Shown: piece after piece, positions 28,071 through 37,482 of the stretch | How the letters are laid out: every line of letters begins with the position of its first letter | Position numbering within the stretch: the first letter of the stretch is position 1 | NCBI RefSeq assembly: GCF_001704615.3 | Contig: NZ_CP029397.2 | Coordinates: 2,356,001 to 2,420,000, forward strand | DNA from: Acinetobacter defluvii | GTDB taxonomy: Bacteria > Pseudomonadota > Gammaproteobacteria > Pseudomonadales > Moraxellaceae | Direction: 5' to 3' | Length of the DNA stretch: 64,000 bases | Notes under the pieces: model-generated | Seen by the model: only the letters and a program-made list of their open reading frames with translations | Databases searched by the model: none | Told to the model about the DNA's origin: nothing | Program-made: the position numbers and the translations under genes

Positions 28071-28955
28071 TTAAAAACCATAAGCTTTAAAATAATAAGC
28101 TGCCAATTGATCATTGCCTTCATGACGAGGGTTGTAAGAAGGTTTCATCCAACTTCCAACCGATTTTATAATAAATTTTACAGAAGGCAAACGCGCAGAT
28201 TGCTCAAATTCTTTTTCAATTCCTTTTAAAATACCCAACATTGAAGTGGGTAACTGCCCTTTTTTCAGATTTGAATCCTGCTCAATCGTAAAGCGAATTG
28301 CACGTGTCCAAAGAAGAATGAACAATGGAAATACCAAACTCATCGTAAACTGACGACCAGCGTAAAAGCCAAGTTTGGTTTTACATAAATGTTGAAACAA
28401 ATCAAATGCAACGGAACGATGCTCGACTTCTTCTGCGCCATGCCAACGAATCAAACGTAGAATTTCAGGATCAAAATTATTGATTGCCTTTTCTTCTAAA
28501 ACCCACATTCCCAAAATACTGGTAAAATGTTCAATCGCTGCAATCGCACCTACTTGAAAAATCAGCCAATTTTTTCCAAGCAACTTAGCTAACCAACGTT
28601 GTTTTAAAGGTAACTCATCTACTAGGTCTTTAAATAAAACTTCAGTTAAATGTACAAAACTCGATAAATCAATGCCATGTTCTTTATAAAAATCTATTAC
28701 ATGACTATGTGAACGAGAGTGAATTGCTTCTTGTCCAATAAATCCTTTTACATCTGCGTAGAGTTGCGGATCGGTGATTTCTGGCAAAACCCGATTAAAT
28801 ACCCGACAAAACCACAGTTCACCTTGCGGCAGAAGGATATGTAAAGGATTAATTGCATGGGTCACAAAAGGTGTTTCAGCCCAATAAATGGGAGATTGCG
28901 TTAAATCAAATTTTACTTTACGCGCTTGGATCAAATGTTCTACGGCTGCATTCAT
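28071..28955 (-). CDS. predicted metal-dependent hydrolase (PF10118 type)
   Basis: The 294-residue protein shows the family pattern: VKFDLTQSPIYWAETPFVTHAINPLHILLPQGE near the start, then several histidine/glutamate pairs (FIGQEAIHSRSH, AIEHFTS, WHGAEEVEHRSVAFD) spaced like a di-iron or metal centre. A hydrophobic stretch at about 210-230 may be a membrane segment. The ATG at 28955 has an AAAGGAAAA site and is preferred to 28997. It is 77 bases downstream of the M24-type gene. Confidence 0.8.
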   Translation of the reverse strand: MNAAVEHLIQARKVKFDLTQSPIYWAETPFVTHAINPLHILLPQGELWFCRVFNRVLPEITDPQLYADVKGFIGQEAIHSRSHSHVIDFYKEHGIDLSSFVHLTEVLFKDLVDELPLKQRWLAKLLGKNWLIFQVGAIAAIEHFTSILGMWVLEEKAINNFDPEILRLIRWHGAEEVEHRSVAFDLFQHLCKTKLGFYAGRQFTMSLVFPLFILLWTRAIRFTIEQDSNLKKGQLPTSMLGILKGIEKEFEQSARLPSVKFIIKSVGSWMKPSYNPRHEGNDQLAAYYFKAYGF

Positions 28956-29032
28956 TTTATTTTTCCTTTTGATGCAGTATGTGAAGGCTCTATTCAAGCC
29001 CTCACATCAAGTTATAATTAAAAGTTCTTCAT

Positions 29033-29929
29033 TTAAGCAATCGCTTTTTGCTCAGGCATCACAATATTACGCTCACGCCAACGACGCATTTGTGGTGTTT
29101 CATCATCTAACCAATATGCATCATCATCTGTAATGACCAGCATTTCTTCCCATTTTGCACCAACCCCATTTAAACCTAGATGTGGCTCTACCGCCCATAA
29201 TCCTGCAACTGGTTGATGATCTGCCATTTTTCCAGAGTTCCAAATTGGTGACCAACCTTGTACCGCTCCTGTACCGATTAAACGCCCTAAAGTTTTTAAA
29301 GAATCAATACCAAAACCAAAAAGCGTTTTTGGATCTTTATTTTGATGACTTGATGAAATTTTTGACACCTCATGCGCTAAAGTTTCAAATGGATAAGCCT
29401 TATGACGTGCCTCATAACCTTTTAGCTCAATAAAATGATCGACTTGTTGGCTAATTTCTCGAATAGTTCTACGCGCTTTGACGAGTTCCAAAATCTTTTC
29501 ACGGAAAAATGCCAAATCATCCATCACCTGCTCTAATACAGGGTTTTCACCTAAACACCCTGTATAACCAATATCTGCCATGTATTCACCCATAATCGGT
29601 GCATTGTCCAAAATAAAGGGCATCCCTTCTTCAAGACGTTTATTGGTTGGAAAAAATTGCAATGCGATTTTAAAATTATTAAATGCAGTGCGTTCACCAA
29701 ACCATGCAAAAGGTGCATGAAAAAAATCGTTTACCCCATGATCTAATAACCAAACTTTTTGCATTTTTGCTGCTTGCTTTTCAGTCATGCCAGGCTTCAG
29801 CTCTTTGGCAACTTCTTCTGCACATTGATAGGCTAAACGTTGAACTTTTCTAAACTCAGCCAACTCATCTACAGTCGGATATTGTAATTGATGCTGTGTA
29901 TATTGAAAAAATGGTGAAAAAATTGGCAT
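29033..29929 (-). CDS. M24-type (pita-bread fold) peptidase-like protein
   Basis: This 298-residue protein resembles creatinase/methionine aminopeptidase-fold proteins: AYQCAEEVAKELKPGMTEKQA (early helix), DNAPIMGEYMADIGYTG and GLNGVGAKWEEMLVITDDDAYWL. The metal ligands are only partly recognisable, so activity is uncertain. Two ATGs lie at 29935 and 29929; the GAGGG at 29936-29940 is correctly spaced (6 bases) only for 29929. It probably forms a two-gene unit with the downstream metal-dependent hydrolase. Confidence 0.72.
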   Translation of the reverse strand: MPIFSPFFQYTQHQLQYPTVDELAEFRKVQRLAYQCAEEVAKELKPGMTEKQAAKMQKVWLLDHGVNDFFHAPFAWFGERTAFNNFKIALQFFPTNKRLEEGMPFILDNAPIMGEYMADIGYTGCLGENPVLEQVMDDLAFFREKILELVKARRTIREISQQVDHFIELKGYEARHKAYPFETLAHEVSKISSSHQNKDPKTLFGFGIDSLKTLGRLIGTGAVQGWSPIWNSGKMADHQPVAGLWAVEPHLGLNGVGAKWEEMLVITDDDAYWLDDETPQMRRWRERNIVMPEQKAIA

Positions 29930-29940
29930 ATGCATCCCTC

Positions 29941-30279
29941 AACAATCATCCTAAAAATACTTAAACCCCACTTTCACTCATAAGCAAATTGGTCAATCAA
30001 TTACTTAATGAAAATATAAAAGTATTTTTAAAAAATAAATAAAAATATTAAATACAAATAGATATATTAAAAATTAATTTGCACTTAGTTCAGTTGCCTA
30101 TAATATAAATTGTCATTTGAGCAAATTTAAAATTATTAAGGGTCAAATTATATCAATTAAGGACAATTCCATATTTTTATTAAGGGTATATTTAAAATTT
30201 ATTTGCAAATGAAAAGTACTTTCAATCTGAAAAACATTTTAATATAAGTGAAAGTTAAAGTTTTTAATTGATATTTGTT
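29941..30279. other. A/T-rich intergenic region upstream of lipB
   Basis: About 340 bases separate divergent genes. ATTAAGG recurs at about 30135, 30158 and 30180, which may be chance in such A/T-rich DNA. No gene is supported; the region must hold the lipB promoter and the promoter of the M24-type gene. Confidence 0.4.
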
Positions 30280-30939
30280 ATGACTGAATCCGCAGGATCA
30301 CCCAATTTAATTATTCGTGAATTTAAGCAACTCACCTCTTATGCTGAACGTTTTCAAGCCATGAAAGTCTTGACTGAACAGCGAGATGAAAACACGCCTG
30401 ATGAGTTATGGATTTTGCAACACCCTGATGTTTTAACTCAGGGACAGGCAGGAAAACCTGAGCATATTCTTGTACATACCGATATTCCTGTGGTACAAAC
30501 TGATCGAGGTGGACAAGTGACTTGGCATGGACCGGGACAAATGGTGATTTATTTTATGTTTGATTTAAACCGTTTGAAATGGAATGTACGCACATTGGTT
30601 TCGTATGCTGAAAACCTGATGATTGATTTGTTAAAAAAATACCATATTGAAGCATACGCAAAAGCCGATGCACCTGGTGTATATGTGAGTGAGCGTAAAA
30701 TCGGTTCTCTAGGTTTTAAAATTCGTAAAGGTCGCAGTTATCACGGACTGGCTTTAAATATTGATTGTCATTTAGATGGCTTTCATACCATTAACCCTTG
30801 TGGCTATGCAGGTCTTGAAATGGTTCGTATCTGTGATCTAATTGAAAATTACCCAACATTCGACCAACTGACAGAAGATGTCAGTCTTTATTTAAAAGAA
30901 AGCGGCTTTTTTAATGACGTCCAAGTCATTTCACAATAA
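30280..30939 (+). CDS. lipB: octanoyl-[acyl-carrier-protein]-protein N-octanoyltransferase
   Basis: LipB moves octanoyl groups from ACP to lipoyl domains, the first step of lipoic acid attachment. The 219-residue protein carries [13 protein letters not shown], catalytic Lys140 ([13 protein letters not shown]) and catalytic Cys174 (INPCGYAG). The ATG at 30280 is chosen over a TTG at 30268. It is not next to lipA in this window. Confidence 0.95.
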   Translation: MTESAGSPNLIIREFKQLTSYAERFQAMKVLTEQRDENTPDELWILQHPDVLTQGQAGKPEHILVHTDIPVVQTDRGGQVTWHGPGQMVIYFMFDLNRLKWNVRTLVSYAENLMIDLLKKYHIEAYAKADAPGVYVSERKIGSLGFKIRKGRSYHGLALNIDCHLDGFHTINPCGYAGLEMVRICDLIENYPTFDQLTEDVSLYLKESGFFNDVQVISQ

Positions 30940-31018
30940 AGCACTTCCCTTTTAACCTAAAACAAATTAGAGTAATTACTCTAAAATATAATACTAACTC
31001 AAATAAAGGGATAAGCGA

Positions 31019-31552
31019 GTGATTTCAAGTAAATCTGTAAAACCCGCTTTAGAACAAGCTTATGTCAAACTCATGATGGATGTGATTGGCAGAGGTTTGG
31101 TTATGGCGAGTCAAGTTGATGATGAAATTAGACATGAAGTATCTAAATTCCCTGTTGGCTTTGTACTTTCAATGAAAGTCTTTCCGCATGGTCCTGCATT
31201 TGTTGCCAAAGTCAATGAACAACAAAATTTAGAACTCGTAACGGCTTTACAAAGCAAACCCGATCTAACGATTACTTTTAAGCATATGCATCATGCTTTT
31301 TTGGTGTTTTCTTTCCAAGAAAGTACTGCGCAAGCCTTTGCCAATGACCGCATGATCGCAGATGGGGATTTATCGTATGCCATTCGTCTGGTGCGTTGTT
31401 TAAATAAAATGGAAGCTTTAATTCTACCGAAGCTCGTTGCCGAACTTGCGGTGAAAGAATATCCACAACAATTAACGTTAAAAGAAAAATTAACGAATGC
31501 AGCAAATATTTACCTCAAAGTTGCTCAATCATATTTAAAAGGGAGTGCATAA
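31019..31552 (+). CDS. SCP2-like conserved protein beside the alcohol dehydrogenase
   Basis: This 177-residue protein starts with GTG after a good AAAGGGAT site. The middle (FPHGPAFVAKVNEQQNLELV and KPDLTITFKHMHHAFLVFSF, then ANDRMIADGDLSYAIRLVRCL) resembles sterol-carrier-protein-2-type lipid-binding domains, with a helical C-terminus. The gene ends three bases before the iron alcohol dehydrogenase start, so the two are cotranscribed. It may bind a long-chain acyl or alcohol substrate; that is inference. Confidence 0.65.
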   Translation: MISSKSVKPALEQAYVKLMMDVIGRGLVMASQVDDEIRHEVSKFPVGFVLSMKVFPHGPAFVAKVNEQQNLELVTALQSKPDLTITFKHMHHAFLVFSFQESTAQAFANDRMIADGDLSYAIRLVRCLNKMEALILPKLVAELAVKEYPQQLTLKEKLTNAANIYLKVAQSYLKGSA

Positions 31553-31555
31553 CAC

Positions 31556-32743
31556 ATGGCTGCTAAAGCGTATTACGAATTTTTTTGTCCTGTAAAAGTC
31601 ATTGCTGGTCATGCTGCACTGGAACATATTCCTTATGAATTATCATCACTGGGTGCAAAACGCCCAATGATCATCACGGATAAAGGCGTGCGTACCAATA
31701 ACTTATTGGCTCCAATTGAAGCTGCATTTAGCTCAACCGAAGTAGAAGTAGGTTTTATTTTTGATGATGTTCCCCCTGATTCAAGCTTAGAAACAGTGCG
31801 CGCAGTTGCACAAGCATACCGTGCCAACAACTGTGATGCGATCATCGCTGTAGGTGGCGGTTCTGTGATCGATACAGCTAAAGCGTCTAATATCTTAGTA
31901 ACCGAAGGCGGTGATGACCTGACTAAATATTCTGGTGCACACAATTTACCTCGTCCACTGAAACCTTTTTTTGTGATTCCAACCACATCGGGTACTGGTT
32001 CTGAGGTCACAATGGTCGCTGTGGTTTCAGATAATCAAAAGCATGTCAAAATGGCATTTGCATCAAACTATTTGATGCCACATGCTGCGATTTTAGACCC
32101 ACGTATGACACAAACATTGCCACCACACTTGACAGCAATGACAGCAATGGATGCTATGACACATGCTGTTGAAGCGTATACCTGTATGGCTGCAAATCCA
32201 ATTTCAGATGCCTATGCTACAGCTGCGATTAAAAAGATCAGTGCCAATCTATTCAATGTTTTAGATAATCCAAGTGATGCACAAGGGCGTTTAGAGTTAG
32301 CACAAGCTTCTACTATGGCTGGGATTGCATTTTCTAACTCTATGGTGGGTATCGTACATTCACTGGGTCATGCTTTAGGTGCGGTTGCACACCTGCCGCA
32401 TGGTTTATGTATGAACCTATTCCTTCCATATGTACTTGAATACAATAAAGATGTGAATGGCGATAAAATTGCAGACTTGTTATTACCTCTTGCAGGTGCT
32501 GACATTTATGCACAAACCCCTGCAAATCAACGTGCAAATAAAGCGATTGAATTTTTAAATACAATGCGTGATCGTATTTATACCTTGACTAAGCTACCAC
32601 GTACGTTAAGTGAAACAGGTAAAGTCAGCAAAGAACAGTTTGAGGAAATTGCTGAGAAAGCCTTAAATGATGGTTCAATCATTTACAATCTGAAAGAAGC
32701 CAACTTTAAAGACCTCAAATCTATTTTAGAAAAAGCTTGGTAA
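31556..32743 (+). CDS. iron-containing alcohol dehydrogenase
   Basis: This 395-residue group III alcohol dehydrogenase carries the NAD-binding GGGSVIDTAKA motif (residues 100-110) and the metal ligands Asp199, His203 (MDAMTHAVEAYT), His268 and His282 (VHSLGHALGAVAHLPHG). Such enzymes reduce aldehydes or oxidise alcohols in the cytoplasm. Its partner is the SCP2-like gene three bases upstream. Substrate unknown; fermentation or alkanol oxidation are possible. Confidence 0.92.
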   Translation: MAAKAYYEFFCPVKVIAGHAALEHIPYELSSLGAKRPMIITDKGVRTNNLLAPIEAAFSSTEVEVGFIFDDVPPDSSLETVRAVAQAYRANNCDAIIAVGGGSVIDTAKASNILVTEGGDDLTKYSGAHNLPRPLKPFFVIPTTSGTGSEVTMVAVVSDNQKHVKMAFASNYLMPHAAILDPRMTQTLPPHLTAMTAMDAMTHAVEAYTCMAANPISDAYATAAIKKISANLFNVLDNPSDAQGRLELAQASTMAGIAFSNSMVGIVHSLGHALGAVAHLPHGLCMNLFLPYVLEYNKDVNGDKIADLLLPLAGADIYAQTPANQRANKAIEFLNTMRDRIYTLTKLPRTLSETGKVSKEQFEEIAEKALNDGSIIYNLKEANFKDLKSILEKAW

Positions 32744-32776
32744 TTACCAAATAATAAGCCAATATACGCTGTAAAT

Positions 32777-32806
32777 AAGCCTGGTGTTTCAAAACATCAG
32801 GCTTTT
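32777..32806 (+). terminator. terminator after the alcohol dehydrogenase
   Basis: The stem AAGCCTG-TGTTT / AAACA-CAGGCTT, with one G-T pair, is followed by TTTT. Confidence 0.75.
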
Positions 32807-32936
32807 CATTTGTGGAAAATAAATTTGGCTTAATTTTGTACCAAGTAGCATATTTTCTGCTAAAAAAATGCGTAAAGTTACTGACAAAAGTTTGCATTTG
32901 GAGTAGATTGGCGCACTTTTGTTTTATTTGTAGGGG

Positions 32937-32959
32937 GGATCGTTCGTCTCAAACGATCC
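32937..32959 (+). promoter_or_regulatory. hairpin in the APC permease leader
   Basis: A perfect 8-bp stem GGATCGTT / AACGATCC with a 7-base loop is preceded by GGGG. It lies 47 bases before the TTG start of the permease. It could be an operator dyad or an RNA structure. Confidence 0.45.
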
Positions 32960-33006
32960 TTAGATATATGACTGATCCTTGATCAACGATTAAGAGGATA
33001 ACGCCG

Positions 33007-34392
33007 TTGACAATTAACACTGGGACTCAATCGGCAGCTAAACTGCAAAAAACGCTAGGTTTCTGGCACATCATTATTATCGGTTTGGCTTATATTCAAC
33101 CTATGACGCTTTTTGATACTTTTGGGTTAGTGTCAGAAGAAAGTCATTTCCATGTTCCTACTTCATATATTATTGCTTTAGTTGCAATTTTATTTACCTC
33201 CATTAGTTATGGTCATATGATCCGTCGATATCCTTCTTCGGGTTCTGCCTATACTTATGCGCAAAAATCTATTCACCCTAACGTCGGATTTATGGTGGGC
33301 TGGTCATCATGGTTAGATTATTTACTCTCTCCAATGGTCAATATCATCTTAGCTGTGATCTATCTGGAAGCACTTTTTCCTGACGTAAACCATTGGGTAT
33401 GGGTGGTTGGATTAACAGCAGTTATGACTGCAGTGAATTTACGCGGTGCGAAGTTTGTTGCAAATTTCAACAGTCTCATTGTTTTTGTGCAATTGGGTGT
33501 CATCGCTTATTTTACTTGGATGGTCTATCAACTGCTTGCCAGTGGTGTCAATGCTGATGGTACTTTGGTCAATGCCAAATATCAGCTGTGGAGTTTAGAA
33601 CCTTTTTGGAATGAGATGACCAGTCTAGGTCCATTGATTACAGGTGCAACACTCCTGTGTTTTTCTTTCACAGGTTTTGACTCTTTAAGCTCACTTGCAG
33701 AAGAAACCAAAGACACTGAAAAGACCTTACCTCGTGCGATCTTTATGACTGCATTATTTGCTGGGGTTATTTTTATTGTCAGCACCTATTTCATGCAGAT
33801 TTACTTCCCAAATGATCCTAAGACTTATTTTGCGGATGTTGCAGCAACTCAACCTGATATCTTACAAGCTGTTGGGGGCGTCGCGTTTAAAACAGTGGTG
33901 CTGTATTTTGCAATTGTCACAGTCATGGCTTCAGGCATCTCAGCCCATGCTGGCGTATCACGTTTAATGTATGTGATGGGGCGTGATGGTGTGATTAACA
34001 AAAAAATCTTTGGTCATATCAGTTCGAAAAACTACACACCCTCATACAATATTTTAATTGTAGGTGCTGTTGCATTAACAGCTGGCTTCATGGATCTTGA
34101 TATTGTCATTTCTATGATCAGTTTCGGTGCTTTAACAGCATTTACATTTGTGAACTTGTCGGTAATTTCTCGATATGCATTACGTGATGGTCGAACCAAA
34201 TCATTCAAAGATATTCTTAGTTTTGTGATTATTCCACTTCTTGGTTTTATCAGTATCTTTGCAATGTGGCTTGAAATTGAAGAAACTGCATTAAAATTTG
34301 GTCTATGGTGGGCAATGTTCGGTATCCTGTATTTAGGTTATAAAACCAAAGGTTTCCGTTACCCAGCACCACAGCATAATGAACATGAGTAA
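33007..34392 (+). CDS. APC-superfamily amino acid/polyamine permease
   Basis: This 461-residue permease has about 12 helices. It starts LGFWHIIIIGLAYIQPMTLFDTFG (helix 1 with the unwound GL/IxP region) and has SGSAYTYAQKSI and CFSFTGFDSLSSLAEETKDTE, typical of the APC family and closest in style to PuuP-like putrescine or amino acid importers. The start is a TTG at 33007 after AAGAGGATAA, about 10 bases away; no in-frame ATG fits. Confidence 0.87.
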   Translation: MTINTGTQSAAKLQKTLGFWHIIIIGLAYIQPMTLFDTFGLVSEESHFHVPTSYIIALVAILFTSISYGHMIRRYPSSGSAYTYAQKSIHPNVGFMVGWSSWLDYLLSPMVNIILAVIYLEALFPDVNHWVWVVGLTAVMTAVNLRGAKFVANFNSLIVFVQLGVIAYFTWMVYQLLASGVNADGTLVNAKYQLWSLEPFWNEMTSLGPLITGATLLCFSFTGFDSLSSLAEETKDTEKTLPRAIFMTALFAGVIFIVSTYFMQIYFPNDPKTYFADVAATQPDILQAVGGVAFKTVVLYFAIVTVMASGISAHAGVSRLMYVMGRDGVINKKIFGHISSKNYTPSYNILIVGAVALTAGFMDLDIVISMISFGALTAFTFVNLSVISRYALRDGRTKSFKDILSFVIIPLLGFISIFAMWLEIEETALKFGLWWAMFGILYLGYKTKGFRYPAPQHNEHE

Positions 34393-34416
34393 TCATTGAT
34401 TTAAAAAGATCAAAAT

Positions 34417-34448
34417 AACAAAAGGTGCTAAATGCACCTTTTGTTTTA
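34417..34448. terminator. terminator between the permease and flavodoxin genes
   Basis: The stem AACAAAAGGTGC / GCACCTTTTGTT with a TAAAT loop is followed by TTT. It serves two convergent genes. Confidence 0.85.
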
Positions 34449-34459
34449 CTTAGAATCTA

Positions 34460-35014
34460 TCAACCAACAAAACGATCTGTAATTGTCTGAATACGTTTTG
34501 CATAAGCTCTAACAGTATCCAACCCACCTTGTGGAATTTCATGAGTAGAGGCATCTGCTGGGCTTTGCACCATCGCACCAGCAAAACTGCCCATATAGTT
34601 AATATCGTTTGATGTTGCTGCTTTTGTATTTGAAGGCAGAATTCCCAAGCTCACCCAAATGCCACCATGTTGTGAAGCGAGTGCTTGCATTTGTATCAAG
34701 GTCATTTGCTTATCACCATTCATACTGCCACTATTGGTAAAACCACCAAAAATTTTATCTTGCCAAGCGCGGGTAAACCAACGTTTCGATGAATCATCTG
34801 CAAATTTTTTAAATTGCCATGGAGTAGAAGCCATATATGTTGGTGCACCAAAAACAATCGCATCTGATTGGTCTAATGTTTGCCATTCTTGTTCAGTAAT
34901 ATTTCCTTGTGAATCAACTTCAATTAAGTCTGCTTGAATTTCTTGAGCAAAATTCTCAGCAATTACTTTTGTATGACCATAACCTGAATAATAAACCACA
35001 GCGACTTTTGACAT
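34460..35014 (-). CDS. flavodoxin-fold NAD(P)H oxidoreductase (WrbA-like)
   Basis: This 184-residue FMN protein starts with VAVVYYSGYGHTKVIAENFA, the flavodoxin phosphate-binding loop. It continues with AIVFGAPTYMASTPWQFKKF and GGFTNSGSMNGDKQMTLIQ, close to WrbA quinone reductases. The ATG at 35014 (MSKVAVVYY) is chosen over 35044. It is divergent from an HxlR regulator, a typical regulator/target pair for quinone or electrophile stress. Confidence 0.88.
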   Translation of the reverse strand: MSKVAVVYYSGYGHTKVIAENFAQEIQADLIEVDSQGNITEQEWQTLDQSDAIVFGAPTYMASTPWQFKKFADDSSKRWFTRAWQDKIFGGFTNSGSMNGDKQMTLIQMQALASQHGGIWVSLGILPSNTKAATSNDINYMGSFAGAMVQSPADASTHEIPQGGLDTVRAYAKRIQTITDRFVG

Positions 35015-35059
35015 TTTTTTGCTCAAAATAAAGAGGATTTTCATATAATATATTTTTGA

Positions 35060-35093
35060 AACTAACTGTCAATTAGTTACTATTTGGTAACTA
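35060..35093. promoter_or_regulatory. overlapping dyads between flavodoxin and hxlR genes
   Basis: Two inverted repeats share a half-site: AACTAA-N7-TTAGTT (35060-35078) and TAGTTAC-N6-GTAACTA (35074-35093). Their position in the divergent gap fits an operator for the HxlR-type regulator. Confidence 0.6.
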
Positions 35094-35136
35094 TTCTATG
35101 TTATGCTTTACTTCATGCATTCATTGGAGCATGAAA

Positions 35137-35508
35137 ATGACTAATCATTTGAATTTTAATGTGTATCATCCCAATTGCCCTTCTCGCTTATTTTTTGACA
35201 ATATGGCAGATAAATGGGTACTGTTTATTTTAGATACACTGAAAGTACAAGCTCAACATTTCAATTCTTTAAAAAAAGCCATCATCGGAATCTCTCCTAA
35301 AGTACTTTCACAAAAACTCAAAATGCTAGAAAGAGATGGTTTTATTGATCGTAAAACCTTAGATACTCGCCCCATTAAAGTCGAATACTCATTAACGCCT
35401 TTAGGAAAAGAACTAGCCGAAACAGCTTTTCAATTTAAACTTTGGGCTGAAAGTCATATGCAATATGTACTTGACGCACAAAGAAAATATGATGAATCCA
35501 GCCAATAA
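35137..35508 (+). CDS. HxlR-family transcriptional regulator
   Basis: This 123-residue winged-helix regulator has the HxlR core: NCPSRLFFDNMADKWVLFIL with the conserved N-terminal Cys-Pro seen in redox-sensing YodB-type members, GISPKVLSQKLKMLERDGFI (recognition helix) and the wing VEYSLTPLG. GGAG at 35125 is 8 bases before the ATG at 35137 and only 2 before the ATG at 35131, so 35137 is preferred. Likely represses the divergent oxidoreductase gene. Confidence 0.88.
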   Translation: MTNHLNFNVYHPNCPSRLFFDNMADKWVLFILDTLKVQAQHFNSLKKAIIGISPKVLSQKLKMLERDGFIDRKTLDTRPIKVEYSLTPLGKELAETAFQFKLWAESHMQYVLDAQRKYDESSQ

Positions 35509-35574
35509 TTTAGGATTTGAATCTTTGGACTTTATAGAAAATGCCCATGTTTATGAGCATTTCAATATATTGAA

Positions 35575-36054
35575 TTATTTCATTTCCTTAAAACCCTGCT
35601 GACGCCAAGCTTCATACAGAATAATTGCAGTCGCATTGGATAAATTCAAACTACGTGAATTTGGTGCCATCGGTAAACGAATCCAATGCGCTTTGGGAAA
35701 CATCATACGAACGTCTTCAGGCAAACCACGAGTTTCAGGTCCCATAAGCAAAGCCACTGAACGATTTAAATTCGACGTATGTGGTGTTTCATAACCTTTG
35801 GTGGTTAAAGGATAAATTGCATCCTGATCAATGCCTTGTGCTTTTAAATGGGTAAGACATTCTGCAAAATTTTCCCAGACTTTCATATGTGCCCATTCAT
35901 GATAATCCAAACCTGCACGGCGTAATTTTTTATCATCCAACTCAAAACCTAAAGGCTTGACCAAATGTAATTGCGCCCCAGTATTGGCGCATAAACGGAT
36001 AATATTCCCTGTATTTGCAGGAATTTCGGGTTCGAATAAAACAACATGTATCAC
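35575..36054 (-). CDS. trmL: tRNA (cytidine/uridine-34 2'-O) methyltransferase
   Basis: This 159-residue SPOUT methyltransferase (YibK) modifies the wobble base of tRNA-Leu. Motifs are FEPEIPANTGNIIRLCANTG, LLMGPETRGLP (SAM knot) and LPMAPNSRSLNLSNATAI. It lies 36 bases downstream of cysG on the same strand. Confidence 0.95.
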   Translation of the reverse strand: MIHVVLFEPEIPANTGNIIRLCANTGAQLHLVKPLGFELDDKKLRRAGLDYHEWAHMKVWENFAECLTHLKAQGIDQDAIYPLTTKGYETPHTSNLNRSVALLMGPETRGLPEDVRMMFPKAHWIRLPMAPNSRSLNLSNATAIILYEAWRQQGFKEMK

Positions 36055-36090
36055 AGGAGATTGACCTATTTTGTAGTGAAAGTCAGAGTG

Positions 36091-37464
36091 TTATCGCCAC
36101 TGTAACTGTTCACGTAAACTCACCACTTCACCAATAATGGTTAAAGTCGGTGCTTGAATATGATTTGCTTCTACTTTAGAGGCAATGTCAGCCAAAGTGC
36201 CGACCACCACTTTTTGTTCTGGTGTGGTACCTTTGGAAATCAGTGCAACAGGCATATTTGCACGTTGTCCATGCGCAATCAGTTTCTCACAAATCTTTTC
36301 TAAACCAACCAAGCCCATATACAGCACAAGGGTTTGATTTTCATAGACTAACTCTTGCCAAGGCAACTCAGGCGAACCTTCTTTTAAATGTCCTGTAAGA
36401 AAACGTACACTTTGCGCATAATCACGATGTGTTAGTGGAATGCCCGCATAAGCAGAACAACCTGATGCAGCAGTGATTCCCGGAACCACTTGAAAGGCAA
36501 TGCCTGCATCAAATAATTCCTGAATTTCCTCACCACCCCGCCCAAAGATAAATGGATCTCCACCTTTTAAGCGACAAACACGTTTACCCTGTACAGCATA
36601 TTGTACCAATAGTGCATTAATACCATCTTGTGGCACTGAATGATTAGACCGTGCTTTGCCCACATAGACTTTTTCTGCATCACGACGACAAAGTTCCATA
36701 ATCTCAGGCGAGACCAAACGATCATAAATAATCACATCGGCTTGTTGCATTAGTCGCAATGCTTTTAAAGTCAATAATTCTGGATCACCTGGACCTGCAC
36801 CAACTAGATAAACTTCACCTTTCGGTTTTTGCCATTCTGTTAAAGCCTGCTCAATTAAGAGATCCGCTTCAGTCACATGATCATTAAATACCTGTTCTTT
36901 GAGCGGACTTGCATATAAATCTTCCCAAAAAATACGGCGTTCGTCAGGGTTGGAAATTTTTTCTTTTACGATCTTGCGCCATTTTCCTGAAAAATCAGCC
37001 AATTTCCCCATACCATGCGGAATAGAAGCTTCAAGTTGGGTACGTATCTGACGTGCCAAAACAGGAGAAGCGCCATTGGTCGCAACAGAAACTACCAATG
37101 GCGAACGGTCGATAATTGCGGGTACCATGAAGCGACAGTGAGGTGGATCATCAACACTATTCACTAAAACATTCAAATTTTCACAAGCTTCAAAAACATT
37201 CTGATTGACGGCTTTATCATTGGTTGCTGCGATCACCAAGCGATAACTGCTTAGGCTAATGTCAGCATTAAATTTTTCAGCATGATATTGTCCATGTGTT
37301 GAATGCACAATCTCGATTAAATCAGGCTCAATCTCAGGTGATACCACATGAATGATTGCTCCTGCTTTGGCTAATAACAGTGCTTTACGATAAGCAATAT
37401 GACCACCACCCACCAATAAGCAAGCTTGACCTTGTAATTTTAATGAGATGGGAAAAATGTCCAA
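36091..37464 (-). CDS. cysG: siroheme synthase
   Basis: This 457-residue trifunctional enzyme makes siroheme for sulfite/nitrite reductases. The N-terminal precorrin-2 dehydrogenase/ferrochelatase part (GGGHIAYRKALLLAKAGA) is followed by a C-terminal uroporphyrinogen-III methyltransferase part (VYLVGAGPGDPELLTLKALR, RLKGGDPFIFGRGGEE, PGITAASGCSAYAGIPLTHR). It serves the same sulfate assimilation pathway as the cys cluster 26 kb away. It starts 18 bases after the helicase stop, so read-through is likely. Confidence 0.95.
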   Translation of the reverse strand: MDIFPISLKLQGQACLLVGGGHIAYRKALLLAKAGAIIHVVSPEIEPDLIEIVHSTHGQYHAEKFNADISLSSYRLVIAATNDKAVNQNVFEACENLNVLVNSVDDPPHCRFMVPAIIDRSPLVVSVATNGASPVLARQIRTQLEASIPHGMGKLADFSGKWRKIVKEKISNPDERRIFWEDLYASPLKEQVFNDHVTEADLLIEQALTEWQKPKGEVYLVGAGPGDPELLTLKALRLMQQADVIIYDRLVSPEIMELCRRDAEKVYVGKARSNHSVPQDGINALLVQYAVQGKRVCRLKGGDPFIFGRGGEEIQELFDAGIAFQVVPGITAASGCSAYAGIPLTHRDYAQSVRFLTGHLKEGSPELPWQELVYENQTLVLYMGLVGLEKICEKLIAHGQRANMPVALISKGTTPEQKVVVGTLADIASKVEANHIQAPTLTIIGEVVSLREQLQWR

Positions 37465-37482
37465 CTGAATACCCCTATAGCC

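Noticed and set aside
30130..30190. ATTAAGG repeats as a regulatory array before lipB
   Set aside because: Irregular spacing and very A/T-rich background; three copies may be chance.
32910..32935. Sigma-54 promoter (TTGGCGC...TTTTG) before the APC permease
   Set aside because: The -24/-12 spacing and the GC element do not match the consensus.
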